Origin: Acridotheres tristis
Lineage: Eukaryota > Chordata > Aves > Passeriformes > Sturnidae
Length of the DNA stretch: 64,000 nt
Reading direction: 5' to 3'
Assembly (NCBI GenBank): GCA_037013685.1
Contig: CM072905.1
Location: forward strand, 11,064,991-11,128,990
The first letter of the stretch is position 1. Every line of letters starts with the position of its first letter. Of the stretch, positions 1-13,645 are shown in pieces. The notes beneath the pieces were generated by a model. It did no database searches and was not told the DNA's origin. It saw only the letters and a list, made by a program, of their open reading frames with translations. The translations under genes were made by a program, and so were the position numbers.

Positions 1-1119
1 GAGGAGGTGGAAGTGTTGCTGCCCAGCCACAGTGCTGCACGCCAGGGAAGCCTCAGCAGGTCCAGCACATCCAGCTCTTCAGTGAGGAAGAGTCTGTGAT
101 CTTGTCCTGGGAGAGGGTGCCTGGCTCCTGGGTCTGTTTCTCCATCCCAGCACTGAGATGCCCGTGGTGCCCTCTGCAAGGTGCTGAGGCCACGTTTGGG
201 TATTGCTGTCACATCCCTGTCTGTCCCTGTGCTGGGGCTCAGCTCCTCCAGAACTGTGGCTCTGCTCCTTTGGTTCTCCTGCTCCTGAGAGCAGCCCTGA
301 GTGTTTGGATTACTCCTCAGGTTCTGACAGTCACCGGTGAGCTCTTCTCCAGTGTGAGAATGCAGTGAGGTAAATAAGGGAAGGACTCAAGTTCTGCTTC
401 CATGTCCTCTCTTTGAGCTGCTCAGCTCAAGGTGTTTCTGCTCCTGGGGAGGAAGAGCTGCTGGCCATACAATTCCCAGTTACTCCTGCCCCTTTCAGGC
501 AGGACACCGAGCTCAGGGGGCCAGTGCCTGAGTTTCCTTGGAGAAGCTGTCCTGAAGCTGTTCCTGTGCTCAGTGTGGTCCCTTTGTGCTGAGGTTTCCA
601 AAGACAGCATTTGACCCCTTTGCTTGCTGCCCCATTTCTCTTGCATTTCTCTGATGTATTTTAGTTGTCTCCCCAGTTGTGCTCACTTGCCTAAGTAAAT
701 GAGAGGGAAGTTGGTATTTTAATTTTCCCTGGAAATGAGTTCCTCTCATGGCTCTTGTGCACTAATAAAACACGTGTGTATCATCTCTATTGCTCTTGGA
801 GAACAAGAGAAGAAAGTCTCCTGTAGGTTTCTGCATTTAGTAACCAAAGCCCCTCTTAGCAAACAGCTCTGGCTCTTGGGTTTGCTGTTTCCAGCTCTTG
901 AATTCCTTGCAGGAATAACACAGGCAGGGCTCTGCCCATGAGGAACCTGCTGTGGTCACAGCAGCAGCCCTGGTACCTGCAGGCCAGTCCCGCTCCTCTG
1001 GGGGTGCTGAGCCCTGGCTGGGCTGGAAATGAGGCATTAAGTTTAAGCTTTCCTATTTCCAGACTCTGCACTGCATTGGTGTGTGACTCTGAACTCCATC
1101 CAAAGTGTCAGCAAGTTCT

Positions 1120-1475
1120 CCTCCCAGCTCAGGCACACAAAACAATCCTTTGCCAGCCCCACAACCAAGGACAGCGCTGCAGCTTCAGCCCCAAAAAGTG
1201 CAAAGAGCAGCGACTGGAGGAGAGAATGTGGCAGGATGGCACTGCAGAAGCTGGAGCTGCAATTGGACAATGAAGGCCAAGATGGAAATGGAGCCAAAGT
1301 GATCCAAGTGTGAGAACTCGTGACTCGGATCCATCTTGGCTCCATCTTGGCTGGAGCCACGGCCGGGCTCTTGCAGTGCCCAAGGTGAATCCTTGGAAGG
1401 GCTTGGAATAAATCCCTGCTTTATTCCTTCAGCACTGCCCAGCCTCTGCTCCAGGTAGCTCTCCAGGCAGCAGCA
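1120..1475 (+). mobile_element. ERV-type LTR fragment, copy 1
   Basis: This segment shares a colinear series of words with two other places in the window (13299-13645 on the opposite strand, 37925-38030 on the same strand). They are a block around 1315-1345 with gaactcgtgactcggatcc and the ccatcttgg motif, then ctcttgcagtgcccaaggtg at 1369-1388, an AATAAA at 1408-1413, and an end near ccaggcagcag at 1463-1473. A promoter-like upstream part, a poly(A) signal and a conserved short tail are the layout of a retroviral LTR (U3, R, U5). No internal coding region adjoins it, so it is probably a solo or truncated LTR. Boundaries are approximate and the family name is not known to me. Confidence 0.5.
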
Positions 1476-4400
1476 GAGGTGAATTCCTTGCCGAGTGCTC
1501 TCGGTGTGCACAGGAAGGGGAGGCTGCCCTGGACGCTGCATTCCTGCAGCTACTCCCCATGGGCGCTGCTGGGATGATGGATATCTCAGCATCTTTGTTC
1601 TTTGTTTTCCTTCTAACACTGGCAGAGCTTAAATCACGGCAGGAGAGGGCCTGCCACGTCTCCAGTTACACAAACAAGTGGTGCTGCTCTCACAGAGCTG
1701 AGGAGCTCCTCGGGAAGGTTCTGGGAGTCACGGTGTGACAGGGGCGTGAGCCTTGGAGGTATTGCAAAAATGGGGATGTGACTGCAGGGCTGGGATGCTG
1801 TCCAGTAACAGCCTCACCAGGAGCTTATCACTGTGTGGTGTTTGGGATGGATCCTGACAAAATATACTATGTGTTGTCAGACACTTCACTAAAAGAAAAT
1901 AGCTGTTGGCTTACCTTTGTGCTTCTGCTGCTTCTTTCTCTTAAAATAATAATTCTCAGGGCAGTATTAATTTGTTCCAGCTTCCATGGAGCAATCCCCC
2001 GTCTCCCCAGACCTCAACAAGAATAAATACAACTGTGTAGGTGCAGCTTCACCAGAGGAGGAGATCTCAAGCTGCACATTAATGTCAGGTTCTCAGCAGT
2101 AGCATGTGAGTGTAGAGGGATCCAAGCTGTGGTATCAAAGGTGCACTCAGGAGCAGCTCTGTTGTGGCTGCCCTGGAGCAGTTGTGGTCTGGTGGTCTCA
2201 TTCCTGGCTTGTCCAAGGACTCCCTGTGTGGTTTTGGGCAGGGTTCTCTACCTTGCCCTTTGTTTCTAGGCCCCTCAAAAAGGTATTTCCCCTGGCATGG
2301 TGCTGGTGAACCTGAGCTGCTCCTCTCTGGAAGCTGATTTGCTGAAAGCTGGGGGATCTTTGATGTGCCATGAGATTCCTCTTGCCAGATCCTCTGTGTT
2401 TTCTTCAGCGTGGTTCAGGTCATGGTATAATGGTGAGGGTGGAGTTCCTGAGTGTTGTAAGGATGAAGCCTTGAGTTGGCTTTTGGTCCCCTGAGCTGCA
2501 GCAATGGACTGACCATGTCCTGAGCTCATCCCAAACCTGACCACAGCTCTGCTGGTTTGATGGGGAGAGAAAATGAGGTGGAGCAGGTGACAGTTGTGCG
2601 TGGGGCCAAGACACAAGTCACTGCCGCTGGACATAGCTTCGTAAAAAATGCTCTCTGAACTTTCTACTTCTTGTTTCAGAAGAACAAATTGGAGGAAAAG
2701 AAGGTCCAGAGGAGAAGTGAGGGCTATGGAGGGCAGTGGGAAAGCACAGAGGGGGCTCTGATGTCTGGGCTGTGCAGTCTGGCCAGCTGGGGATGGATTG
2801 CAGATAATGGTTTGCTTTCTGTTCGTGTTTTGGCAGTAAAATATTGGGGAGGGAAAAAAGCTACTGAAGCTGAAGAAGAATATTGGTTCAAGAAAAAATG
2901 GGAATGAATTGACCATAAACAGTACAGATGAGAAAATTACTTTTCTTTTTTCTTTTCTGACTGAGAAATGAAAAATTCCAAATGAGCTTCCAGAAAAAAT
3001 GGGCAAAAAATTATCAGTTTTTAAAGTGGAGTTCACATTAGTAAAAAGTTTGTGACTTGATAGGGAGGGAACTGGCCTGGATCTGCAGATCTTTCTGAGA
3101 TTTCTATCTGTGAATATGTGCTGCTATTTCAGAGTAATAAAACCAGCTAAACTGTGTTTGAAACCGATTATTTAATGTATAATACACCAACAATGAAAAA
3201 CCAGCTGTATTTTGAATCTCGAGAGTGCCAAACCCAAGTATCAATTATTTTCATTCTTTCATTCTATGGAAAGATTTTATTATCAAAAAATTATCAGAAA
3301 ATCTTAGTGTATTCTGAGAAAGCCCCTGGATTGTGTAAAGCACAGAGATGCATCCAGGGAAGGAACCTGCAATCCACAAGGAAGAAACCTGCCCAGTCTG
3401 GTCACCAGCACTGGGGGAGTGGGGGAGATTACCATTAATAATTCCTAACCTTCATGATCATACATTATGCTGCTAATTTTTTCCTGCTGCTGAATTCATG
3501 TCAATGTTGAAAGTATAAACAATCCCCCGAATAAAATTGTGTTTGGTTTGCCTTGTCCCACGGATTAACAAATCTGATTACTGCATTTAAATTTAATGCC
3601 CCAGAAATTCCCGAAATGAATGATTCAGTGTGAGGCCGTGAGCAGATGTAATTATCTATGAAAACTAATGAATCATGTCGTTAGGAGAGTTCTCCTTGCA
3701 GCTGTCTCCAATTAATCCGTCCATCAGTGCTGGGGTAACGATGTCCTAATGCAGGCTAAGGTGCTGCTCCAGCCTCTGCAGCAGCCACTGGGGAAGGAGG
3801 GATCTTCCCTCGCTTTTAGGTTGTGTTTTAGGAAAATGCAAAGCCCTGGGAATGCGTTTTGCCAATACTCCAGTGATGTTTGAGTGGTGTTTGGTTTGAC
3901 TGCATCCCTTTCATCTTTCCCTAACCAGCAAAGTGTTTGCAGAAGTGAGTTGTGGGGAGGATTCAAAGCTTTTCCCTGCTGATTTTGTCTATTCTGAGCT
4001 GGGATCAGGGTGTTCACGTGGGAGGCTTCTGCTCCTTTTTCTGTGTAAAGCAAGTCACAGTTTGCTGAGGGAACTCAGGTGCTGCAAGGGTGGATCCAGG
4101 AGCTTTTCCCCTCTCCAGATAAGTGGCAGAGGATGTTGAGTCTTTAGCAAACAGCTTAAATGTCCTGGAAAGAGCTGAGTGAAAAAGAGTTAAGTATTAA
4201 AGGAGGCTTCTAAAAGCCTGGGGAGGAGGGACTTCCTCTTGCCCAAGTTTCAGTGTTTTGGTACCCACGTGGCCCTGTGGCAGCTGCTCCTTGCCTCTCC
4301 ACCAGGGCAATGTGCTCAATAATAATTTTCATGTTCATTATTTTGTCTGTCAGTAGTGGAAGTTTTCCCAGGCTGGGGGTAACGTTACAAGAGGGTTCCA

Positions 4401-7400
4401 TGCCTGATGTAGGTGTGGAGCAGTGCTAAGGCAGTGTCTCAGTTTGCTGGGCTGTGCACAACAAACCAAGGGATGCCCAACGCTGCTGTCAGTGCTGGAA
4501 ATGTGTTTAACTGTGTGCCTGCTGGGCACCTGAGGACTGCTGGAAATGGTGGGAAAATAAATTCCTGTTGCAGAATAAGGGTCTTGGAGGGAAGAAAGGG
4601 CAAATCCCTCACCTGGAAGGAAGAATGTGGCTCAGCTTTGCAGGGTTAGTGGGGACAAAGACGTCCTTTCCTATGTGGTGTTCCCAATCCCTGTGGATGT
4701 GGAGAGTTGGGTGAAGGTGTGTGGGGTGAAGATCTGTGCAGGAGGAGAGGGGGGTACCTCAGTCCCCTCCCTGCAGAGAGTGAAGGGCAGGCTCAGGGTG
4801 GGAGCTGCTCCTGCCTGACCACAGCAGATTTGTTGTTGCAGGGAGCCTGACTCGTTTGAAGTGGTTCCTGGTCGGGCAGAACTGGCTGGTTCCTGTACAA
4901 GTGGAGCTCCTGCTGGGAGTGCACTTGTTCCACCTCAGGCTCACAGTAACATTGGCTCTGCCCTGCACTGGGGATGCTTTGATGGCATCTCCTGTGAGCA
5001 CAGCCTTGCTTAAAACCAGGATTAAGAGGGAAACCGAGCAGATTGCAGGGTATTAACAACTTGTTGGCATTGCTGGGGTGCTGGGAAGGGCAGAGGAGTC
5101 GGGCTGCTGTGATTCCTGATGAGGAATGGTGAGGGATGTTTGCTGTGTGGTGCTGCTGGACACGCACGGCCCCAGCTCAGCGCTGCCATTTCACACATGA
5201 GGCATCTGTCAGGCTGTGGGACACCTGTAATTGCAATTAGCAGCAAGGAAACAAAAAGTCAGGGGGCTGGAGGAAGGGGGGAGAGCTGGAGGGATGTGCT
5301 GGAGTGGGGAGGTGGATGTGAGCAGCGTGGCCTCTCCTCAGCACAGGAGCGCTGTAAAAACACGCAGCTCGTTCTCAGCCTGTCCTGGTGATCAAAGCCA
5401 GGCAAAACGGGATTTTCCTGTGCACTGAGGGGGACTTCCTATAAAAGGGCTGCGTGAGGTTTGTTTATGAAAGTGCAAATTGCAGAGAGCAGGAGTTGAC
5501 AAAGGAGAAGCAATTTTTGCTTTTCCCAGTGAGAGTGCGCTCGCAGATCCACGGACAGCGTGACCCCAAAAACAACTGGAGTCACTGTGCAGGGAGAGGG
5601 AGCTGGTTTGTTGTACCACCTGTACTGCACTGTGTTCTCTTAGCTATTTTAATAGCTAATTAATCTTGATTTGCTTGGATTTAAGAGGTTTTTTTTCTCT
5701 TTTGGCACATATGCACAACCTATTATATCATAAATCCCACACGTTTCAGCAAATGTCATCCTGATTGTTCCCTACAGCACAGCATCCTACTAGGGAAACA
5801 TTCAGGGTCAGGAACTCGGATTCTTTAACCACTGTATTCGAGGAAGCCGATTTATTGTTCTTTCACAGCAGAACAGGGTGATTTCTTTTGGACCTATATC
5901 ACATTGGCAGCCAACCTGGAGAGGTCAGAATTGCCTTAATACTCGAAGGTCCGTGGGTACATTAATCTGTCTTCATAAATTAACTGTTGTACCCCACAGA
6001 TGCCAGCACAGGGCATTTTTGGGTGTTTAGTGCTTTTATATTCCTCTAGAAGCAGGAATTTTTTGTGCACTCGGTGTTTGACCTGTGTGTCATATCCTAA
6101 AATCAATACAAGTATTCCTTGTCCTTTTTCCTTGTGTCTCTTAAAGGGTTTGAAGGAGTTTGCTTGGGGCTGGAGGAAGTGACCTTCATATCAAATAATC
6201 CTGACTTGGCGAGTTGGGGCTTTGGGTAGCTTTCTTGTGGCTATTTGTGCTGTGAAAGCTGAATAAAAAATTTGCAACTGAAAGTCTTAAAAAGTGAATT
6301 AGGGAAGTGTTGACTCCAAAGAGCCATTAGCGTGTCCTCAGCGTGGGATGTGCCTTGTTTTTCCTTGCTGCTTAATGTATAGCTGTGTCTGACCTTTTCC
6401 CCGGGTTGTTTTGGTGGGCCTGTGAAGGAGATGTCAGAAGGAAAATGTGAATTAAAACATCTTGCATCAGGGAATGACTTTCCTGCTCTTCTCCAAAAGG
6501 GAAAAAGCGCTGAAAATAAAAGAAGAGGGAGAGTCCTCTCCTAGTTTGCCATCTCTAATACTTGTAGTTCCTGTTAGCTCTTGCTTTGGTGGTAGTATTT
6601 TCATTTTTTCAGGGCTGTGGTGCTGGGGGCAGTGTGTCTGTGTGTCCTGCTCTGTGTCCCTGCAGGAGCTCTGGAGCTGCTGTCACTGTCCAGCTGCTCT
6701 GAGCATCACTCCAGGGTTGGGTTCTTTGTAAAACTCCTTCAGCCCCAGCAGCTGAATGTTCCCTGAGATGGGATTCCCTTCCCAGGTGAAACACAGCTCA
6801 TTTCAAACTTTTTGTCAAGTTTAAGTAGCTAAACCAAACTTTGTGGACATTCCAGTTCTCAAATCTCTTCTGGCTGGAGCTCAGAAGCTTTTTATTTTCA
6901 TTTTTCAGAAATCTTTGGAGTGTTCTTTCTTCCTTCTAGCCTGTATCAGGTTTTTTGAGTACCCAGTGCTGATCAGTGGTTTTCTGACCAGGAATTCTGG
7001 GTTCAGGGCTCCTGACAAGCTCCTGGGCGGTGCCTGGGTGCAGAGGCTGTTGTGCAGCTCAGCCCTTTCACAGCCACACTGGGCTTCTGGTCATGTTGAC
7101 AGCTTGACACTGCCATGGCAGTGATTTGTTAAAGCTTCCTCAACCACCCCTGTGAGCAGAGCAGACAAAGGGGAGGCATGGGCAGGACCTCCTGGAACGA
7201 ATTGGGAATTGAGAGGAGGCTGGGCTGGGAGATCCCTGCGGATGCTGGGACTGAGAGAGGCGTGTCTGGCACCAGCATCACGCTGCTTGTGTAACAGAGA
7301 TGCTCGATTCACCCAAATTCTGTGTTGCAAAATAAACTTCGGAGTACTTGGTTTATTCCTGTAGCAAACTGTAGTTCGGGGGAGAGACTTAAAAAAGGAG

Positions 7401-10400
7401 ACTTAAAGGAGCTGTAGTAGAGGATCCTGAAGTGAGAACAGAGCTCTGGAGTGGGGCAGTGCTGGGCACTGGTGGGTGCAGGAGGGCAGGGCGTGGCTGT
7501 GCCCAGCCTGGGGAGCTGTGGGTGCTGCTGGCACAGCTCTCTGCCCCGAGCTGGGGGCTCTGAGCTGAGAACTGCAGGTTGCTGCAAATCAAACATCAGT
7601 GGCACAAGCATAGGCAGAGCAGGGCTGCTCTGGCAGGAGGGAGCTGCTCTGGGAAGGAAACACCACGTCAGGGTTTGAATTGAAAGTGTGATAAGCATGC
7701 ACAGTGTTCTGCACCAGTTGTGAAGATTTTCTGACACCGATGCATCAGTCCTACAGGTACGTGACCCATTGTCACAGACCGGTGTCCTTGGCTGCAGTGA
7801 GACTCGGAGTCAGAAGGAACCCAGGCAGCAAAACTGATTTAATATAGAGTGGATCTCTGCTGGGGTCAGAGGATCAAGTGCCATCAGCCCCTTTCTTGGT
7901 CTAGAAAGTGCTAAATTCAGTTAATATCCTTAATCCAGGGAACCTGACTCCTGCTGGTACTGGGAGATCTCATAGGTAAAGGTGAGTGGAAGGAGAAGTG
8001 CACCAACTAAACAAAAATACACCATTTTTCAAAAATAAAAAGGCTTGCGAAGAGAGAAAAAAAAAAGCTATATCAGGGTGCAGGCTGTAAAAGTGGCTCT
8101 TTGTGTCCTCCCAGGAGCTGAGCTGGGGTTTGGTGTGTCAGGTGGGAACAGGAGGGACGCAGAGTGGGGAGAAGCCGTGGCTGGGCACAGTCAGCCAGAG
8201 GGCAGCACCCTCTGTGTGTGCTCTCAGGGCTTTTGTGTCCCCTCAAACTCCTCTCCTGTTTTTCCCTCCTCTCCAGACACCCCCTGGAAATGCAGGGTGC
8301 TGTGCAGCATGGCTTGGTTTGGGAGGTGGTTGCCAAGAAGAGAAGCTGCAAAGTGAGCCCTGCACTTTTCTTCTCCCCCTTCTCATGGAGAGCTCTAGAG
8401 GGGTGGCAGCTGCCTGCCTTTGGTGCCATCCCAGTGCCCTGGAGGGGGTTTGGAAGTCCTCAGTGCCCCCCAGTGCTGCTCAGCCCCCCCCGGGTGCCCT
8501 TTCACACCTGGCTGCCAGCCCTCTGCATTGCAAACCACACAGCTTCAAATTGCTCCTGCTTTGGCATCAGCCGGCAGCGCTGGGGACGCTGTGTCCCCTC
8601 GTGGGCACAGCTCACAGTGAGCTCTCCTTCCGAGCTCCTGCCCATCACACTGCCCTCCCTGTGCCTGCTGCTGCTGCCACCCAAAGTGAGCACATCAGGA
8701 TCGCTCCCATCCCTGGTTTCAATCAGGAAGCGAGGCTGAGGAATAAATACTGCCTCAGATGAAACTTAATCTGTTTTTAAAGAGCTCCCTCCCACTGAAA
8801 TAGAGGGTTTTTTTCCCTTGTTTTTTAACAGTCCTCTCCTGAAAAGCCTCTCCTGGGGTGTCTCTCATCCTCACTTAATGATGTTGAGGGTTTTTTTCTT
8901 TTTTATTCCAAGTTTCTGGAAGCTCTGTGGTTTTCCCTCTTACACATTTTTAATTCAGAATGCCTCAGTGAGCCTTTCCTGTTCTGAATCTCCAGAGTAC
9001 TCCATGGGGGAAAATTTAAAAAATAACATGTAAGCTTTACATAATTTACTACGAGAGTAATTGGGTTTATACAGCAGTTCATAAACCTTTAGCTGGTAAA
9101 AATCAAAGTACCTTAATCTCAAAAGCAGATGGGGGGATGTCACGGTGAAGGCTTATAGAGTTTTCAAAGACAAATTGTTTAATTCCGTCACTGCTAGTAA
9201 AATAAATAGTTCTGCTGCTCGATTGAAAACAGAAACATCTCAGAAATGAGACTTTCTTCGCTTTCAAGCATTGTTAGCTTGACAACAAAGAAATCCAAAG
9301 AAGCTCAGTGCAAAGATGTGATGGAGCTGCAGTTTATGAGAAATGAAAGGCGAGAGCCTCTACACCACATTTTATCATTCTCAGGGAATTTTCAAGTGCC
9401 TTTCCTGTGCTGCTTTCAGGCACTGCCACTGTCCCAGGCAGTGTTTGGTGTGAATCAGTGAGGCATGTGGTGTCTGCAGGTCATTTCCTTCTATCCACAG
9501 AGGTGGCAGGGCTGGCCGTGGTCCGTGCCTGACGCTGGGAGCGGTGAGTGTGGGACGCTGCTCCCAAATCCCACTTTTCAATGCACTTTGCAGGGCTGGA
9601 TTGAAAGCTCAGAGCCATGCCTTGCCTGTGTAATGAAGGCTGCATTTGTAGCCCCACAGTAATGCTGCTCACAGGCCAATCAGGGCTATCTGGCCAGCAC
9701 ATCCCCTCCCAAGTGATGGTCTTGCTTTAGTCCTAATGGCCTGATGAGATCACCTCTAATTTGTGTATCAAGCTGGTTTGTATCACATCGTTCAGAAAAA
9801 AAAAAGAAAGGGGGTAAAAAACCCCACACAAACCCAACAAAACCCTCTTTATTTTATTTTTTTTCTTGCTGAACTTCAAAAGGTTGTATTATACCCAGTG
9901 TGCTGTGCCCTGTGAAAGCTCAGAGCCATTACCTCAGCCCATAACCAGCAGAAAATGAGTGCCTGTTTTGGTGGGGGCTCATTTACTCCAGAATTATGAT
10001 AGTGCTGTCAGCCCAGGAGGAGATGCCTGGAGATGGTTGCTCTGGTGCCTACATGGGCTGGGGTCTGCTCTCAGCATCCACAGGTGCAGCATCCTCCCCT
10101 TGTGGCCAAGGGATGAGGGAGCCTTGGAGCAAGAAGCATGAGGAGCTGGTGGGTGACAGCCCAGAAATAGCAGAGGAAGATGCTGAGGTGGCTCAGGATG
10201 CTGAGAGCAGAGTGAGGGGGATAACAAGGTATTCCCACCCAGTGCTTTGGGTGTCCAGGTACAGATATCACACTGTGGCAGCTTGGAGAAAACCTTTCTT
10301 GCTCCTTGAGGAAGCAGCCAGGAGAGACTCGGTGTGGATTTGGTAACTCTGGGTCCCAGGTGTGGTTCTGACAGAGGGAGGAGATTTCCTGGCAGCCTCC

Positions 10401-12923
10401 TGCAGCAGCAGAGCCTTGTGGTAATGCTGTTAACTCTGCAGAACTGGATGGAGCTGATGGTGAAGAGTGTTTTTGCAGTTTTTGGGAAAAGAGGACTCAG
10501 CCATGGTGTTGAGCAGTGATGGACCCATTCCTGGTGGGCTTAGACCGGTGGAGACACAGGGAAGCAGAGCTGGAGGAACAAAATAATCCTCAGAGCCCAG
10601 CACACAAAGCTCTGCATTGTGTGTTTGGGAGGAAGAGAGATTTAATAAAGTGCTTTGGTATAAAGTATAAGAAATAATGGAATTGGGCTCTTGGATATTT
10701 GAGGAGTGAGTGCTGACAGGGGAGTGGACCAAGCACACCACTGGTGCTCAGTATCTGCTGTGCACTGGCCAGGCCTTTCTGCCAGGTTGTTCCAGAGCTG
10801 AATTAACCTCAAGTTGTCTTTTTCCAAAACTGCTTTCCCTCTCAAGGAAACAAATTGTTGGCAGAAATTGATTTCTTTTTAGCAGCTAACTTTTGAACTT
10901 AAAAACCTAACAAATATATGCTGCAATGATCAAAAAATGTTACATTAACACTTTTTTATGACTTAGCTGAGACACTTGGTAAGGTGCTGATGTCCTGGGC
11001 GATTTTGATACTTTTGTTTTTATTATTTTTTTCTGTTCTACACCTTTTTGTTGCTGAATCAGTTTTTCATGTTGCAGTGCTGGCATTTGGATTTCTCTTG
11101 AAATCTGGCTGGAGGAATTTCAATCTTTGGAGCTCACTTGGTGCTTTCTGTGTCCTTACACTCGTACACAGCAATGGGAGCCCAGGGGAGCTGGAGCTCC
11201 CAGGGACTGAGCCCTCAGCTCTCACAAAGCACATTTGGAAACTGCACTCTGCTCACGAAATCGGGGTGCTGGCTGTAGAAAATGCAGAATTCTGCTGTGT
11301 AAGTTGCTCTCAGTGGGCTCTTAGGTGACTGTTTGGGGTGAAACCCAGGTAAGTAAGTGATGCTGCTTCACTCTGAGGTGTCAGATGAGGTTGGTTTGCT
11401 CTCTCAGACAGCAGGATTCATTTCCAAAGTTGTCTTGGGGCTGCCTGCATTGTTTTTTATGTTGGCTTTCTTGCTGAACTGGGCCCGCAGTTAATGCTGA
11501 GTTTCGATTTCCATGACAAGTTCTCTTCTGGGAGATTTACAGCTCAGCTGCTTTGCTTTGCCAGGCTAATGCTGTGGAATGCAGGTTGACAGTCCAGATG
11601 TGAAACCTTTCTCCTCACAAAGAAAACAAAGGATTAAATGCGTTTTAAGAGGGTTTGAAAAAAATAATTTAAGACTGAGGCCCCGAACCCAACATCTGAA
11701 GTCTTGAAATACTGCTGGGGATGTGAAACTTCAAAATCAGGACACTTGGAAGTGTGGCCAGGCTGTGAGCTCCCTGTGGCTTTTGCAGCACCTGACACTG
11801 CCCGTACTGGGGCTTCCGAGGGTTTTACAAAATGTCAAGTAATCAAATTCTGCATCTTCATGTGATCAGTGCAGGTTAAAGGGTGGTTTGGGTTTTGCTC
11901 CTGCTAAAACCTGAGGAGTGTGGGGCCAGCTGCAGGCACTCACTTGGAAATGACCATGTTTCCCTGATTTTCATAGCTGAAGATAGTAGCTCATGTTTTC
12001 TGATTGGACAAACAGACAATTTTCCTGACCATAGCATTATCCCTGTTTCCAGGAGGAAGGCCCAGGTGCTGCAGGTTTGTTCCCCAGCACCCCCACTGCA
12101 GGGGGAAAGGTCTGCCCAGGCTACAAGGTCATGACTGAACTGGAAAAGGGTTTAATGGTGGTGTTTAATGTCCAAAACATCCTTTTAAAGAGAGAAACAC
12201 AATGGCCTCAGCCAAGCCATTGAATGTGATCCTTTGTGCTCATGAAGATTTGTACAATGCATCTACCCATGAATGCCCATTTGGGTTTCAGAATTATTTG
12301 GGTTGGAAACAATGCAGCAAGAGTTCATTGTCCTTTCAGAGAAATGATGAAAACATCCAGAACTTTCTCCCAGCCCATATGGGAAGAGCAAACATGAGGA
12401 GTCTGTACTACCAGATGTCTTAAAATTGAGACCATAGCCTCAAAGGTAGAAAGGGCAGACCTTGCAGGGCAGGTCATTCTCAAGTTGCCTTGGGAAATAT
12501 AATGGGGTTTATTGGGATTTATTGAAACTGCAGTTGTAAAAAGCTTGTGGCTCTTTATTTGGGACTAATAATCCTACTGGTGTTCTGTTCTGATCAGACT
12601 CAGGAAGCCTCTGCAGAGCAGTGACTTTACTGTAGCAGAGGCATGTTCTGTACACTCAGATATTTGGTATTTGTTCTGTTCAGAAAAGTCTCTGCCTTTA
12701 TTCTAGGTTGTGGAACAACAGATGAGTACAAGTGTGCTAAAAAGCAAGTTTAACAAATGACAAAAATGTTATGTTTTTTCTAGGTAAAAGTCAAGAAAAA
12801 ATAAAAACCCTGGGCTAAAACTGCCTTTTGTAATATCAATGTATCTTTTTTTAAAACAGCATGTCCTAACCTGAGTAATTAGAAAAAACAACTTTGAGAC
12901 TACACACATAGGAGTTAATTTTT

Positions 12924-12928
<5 letters not shown>

Positions 12929-12955
<27 letters not shown>
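12929..12955. repeat. (TA)n microsatellite
   Basis: A pure run of alternating A and T of about 27 bases within an AT-rich stretch. It is likely to vary in length between individuals. Confidence 0.95.
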
Positions 12956-12958
<3 letters not shown>

Positions 12959-13298
12959 CTTTTTAGAATTAATTTCTCTGTGGTAACAATGTATTTTGCC
13001 TAATAAGATATTTGGTGTTGAACTCTGGCTGCTGCAGCCAGATCCTGTGCTCAGTTGTTCCCGTGCATTGAGAGCCATCAGAGCAGTCCTGCAGGACTGG
13101 CAGGCGAAGCCCAGTGAGCCCCAGCAATCTCTGCACTTTGATAAACCCTCTGTTTGTGCAGCTTGATAAAGGGGGGGGCTCGAGGTTTCCTTCCTGCCCT
13201 GGGGTTTGTCACACTGGAACTCAGGAGATCACACCGGGGCTCAGCCACACAAGTGTCCCCAGCCTGGTGGCACCAGCCCCTCAGCTTGGTGCAGCTCT

Positions 13299-13645
13299 GC
13301 TGCCTGGAAAGGCTGACCTAGAACAGAGATTAGACAGATCAAAAGGAATAAAACAGGAATTTATTGAAAGGATTCACCTTGAGCAGTGCAAGAGCCTGGC
13401 CAGGGCTACACCCAAATCAATTCCAAGATGGATCCTGGTCACGAGTTTTTACACTTTTGTAAATTTTGGTTCGTCTACACATTGGGGTCAATTATCCACC
13501 CACAGCCCCAGGCTATGAAGTCTCACCCCCTGGTTTACCCCCTTCCCCTCATTGTTGTTTCTGATTTTTGGGTCCCAGCTGTCCTTGATTCTCCAGCTGG
13601 GAAGGGATTGTTTTGTCACTGCCCTGTGAAGAGAACTCACTAACA
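13299..13645 (-). mobile_element. ERV-type LTR fragment, copy 2 (reverse orientation)
   Basis: Read on the minus strand, this segment aligns with copy 1 at 1120-1475. It carries the ctcgtgaccaggatccatct block, the gctcttgcactgctcaaggtg block, an AATAAA (TTTATT at 13360-13365 on the + strand) and the terminal gcctttccaggcagc block near 13299-13315. Its upstream (U3-like) part reaches about 13645, where an acaaaacaatccc word has a counterpart near 1138 in copy 1. The two copies differ by many substitutions and small indels, so they come from old, separate insertions and not from one duplication. No gag, pol or env coding sequence adjoins it. Confidence 0.5.

Noticed and set aside
2275..3036. 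Minus-strand 253-codon frame
   Set aside because: It has no recognisable domain, mixes low-complexity phenylalanine/serine stretches, and has no splice or promoter context.
5438..5460. TATA-box-like ctataaaaggg
   Set aside because: No initiator, CpG context or transcript start is evident; such words occur by chance in intron.
8103..8762. Plus-strand 219-codon frame with an overlapping 191-codon frame
   Set aside because: Two overlapping frames are open in a GC-rich stretch; no domain and no family resemblance.
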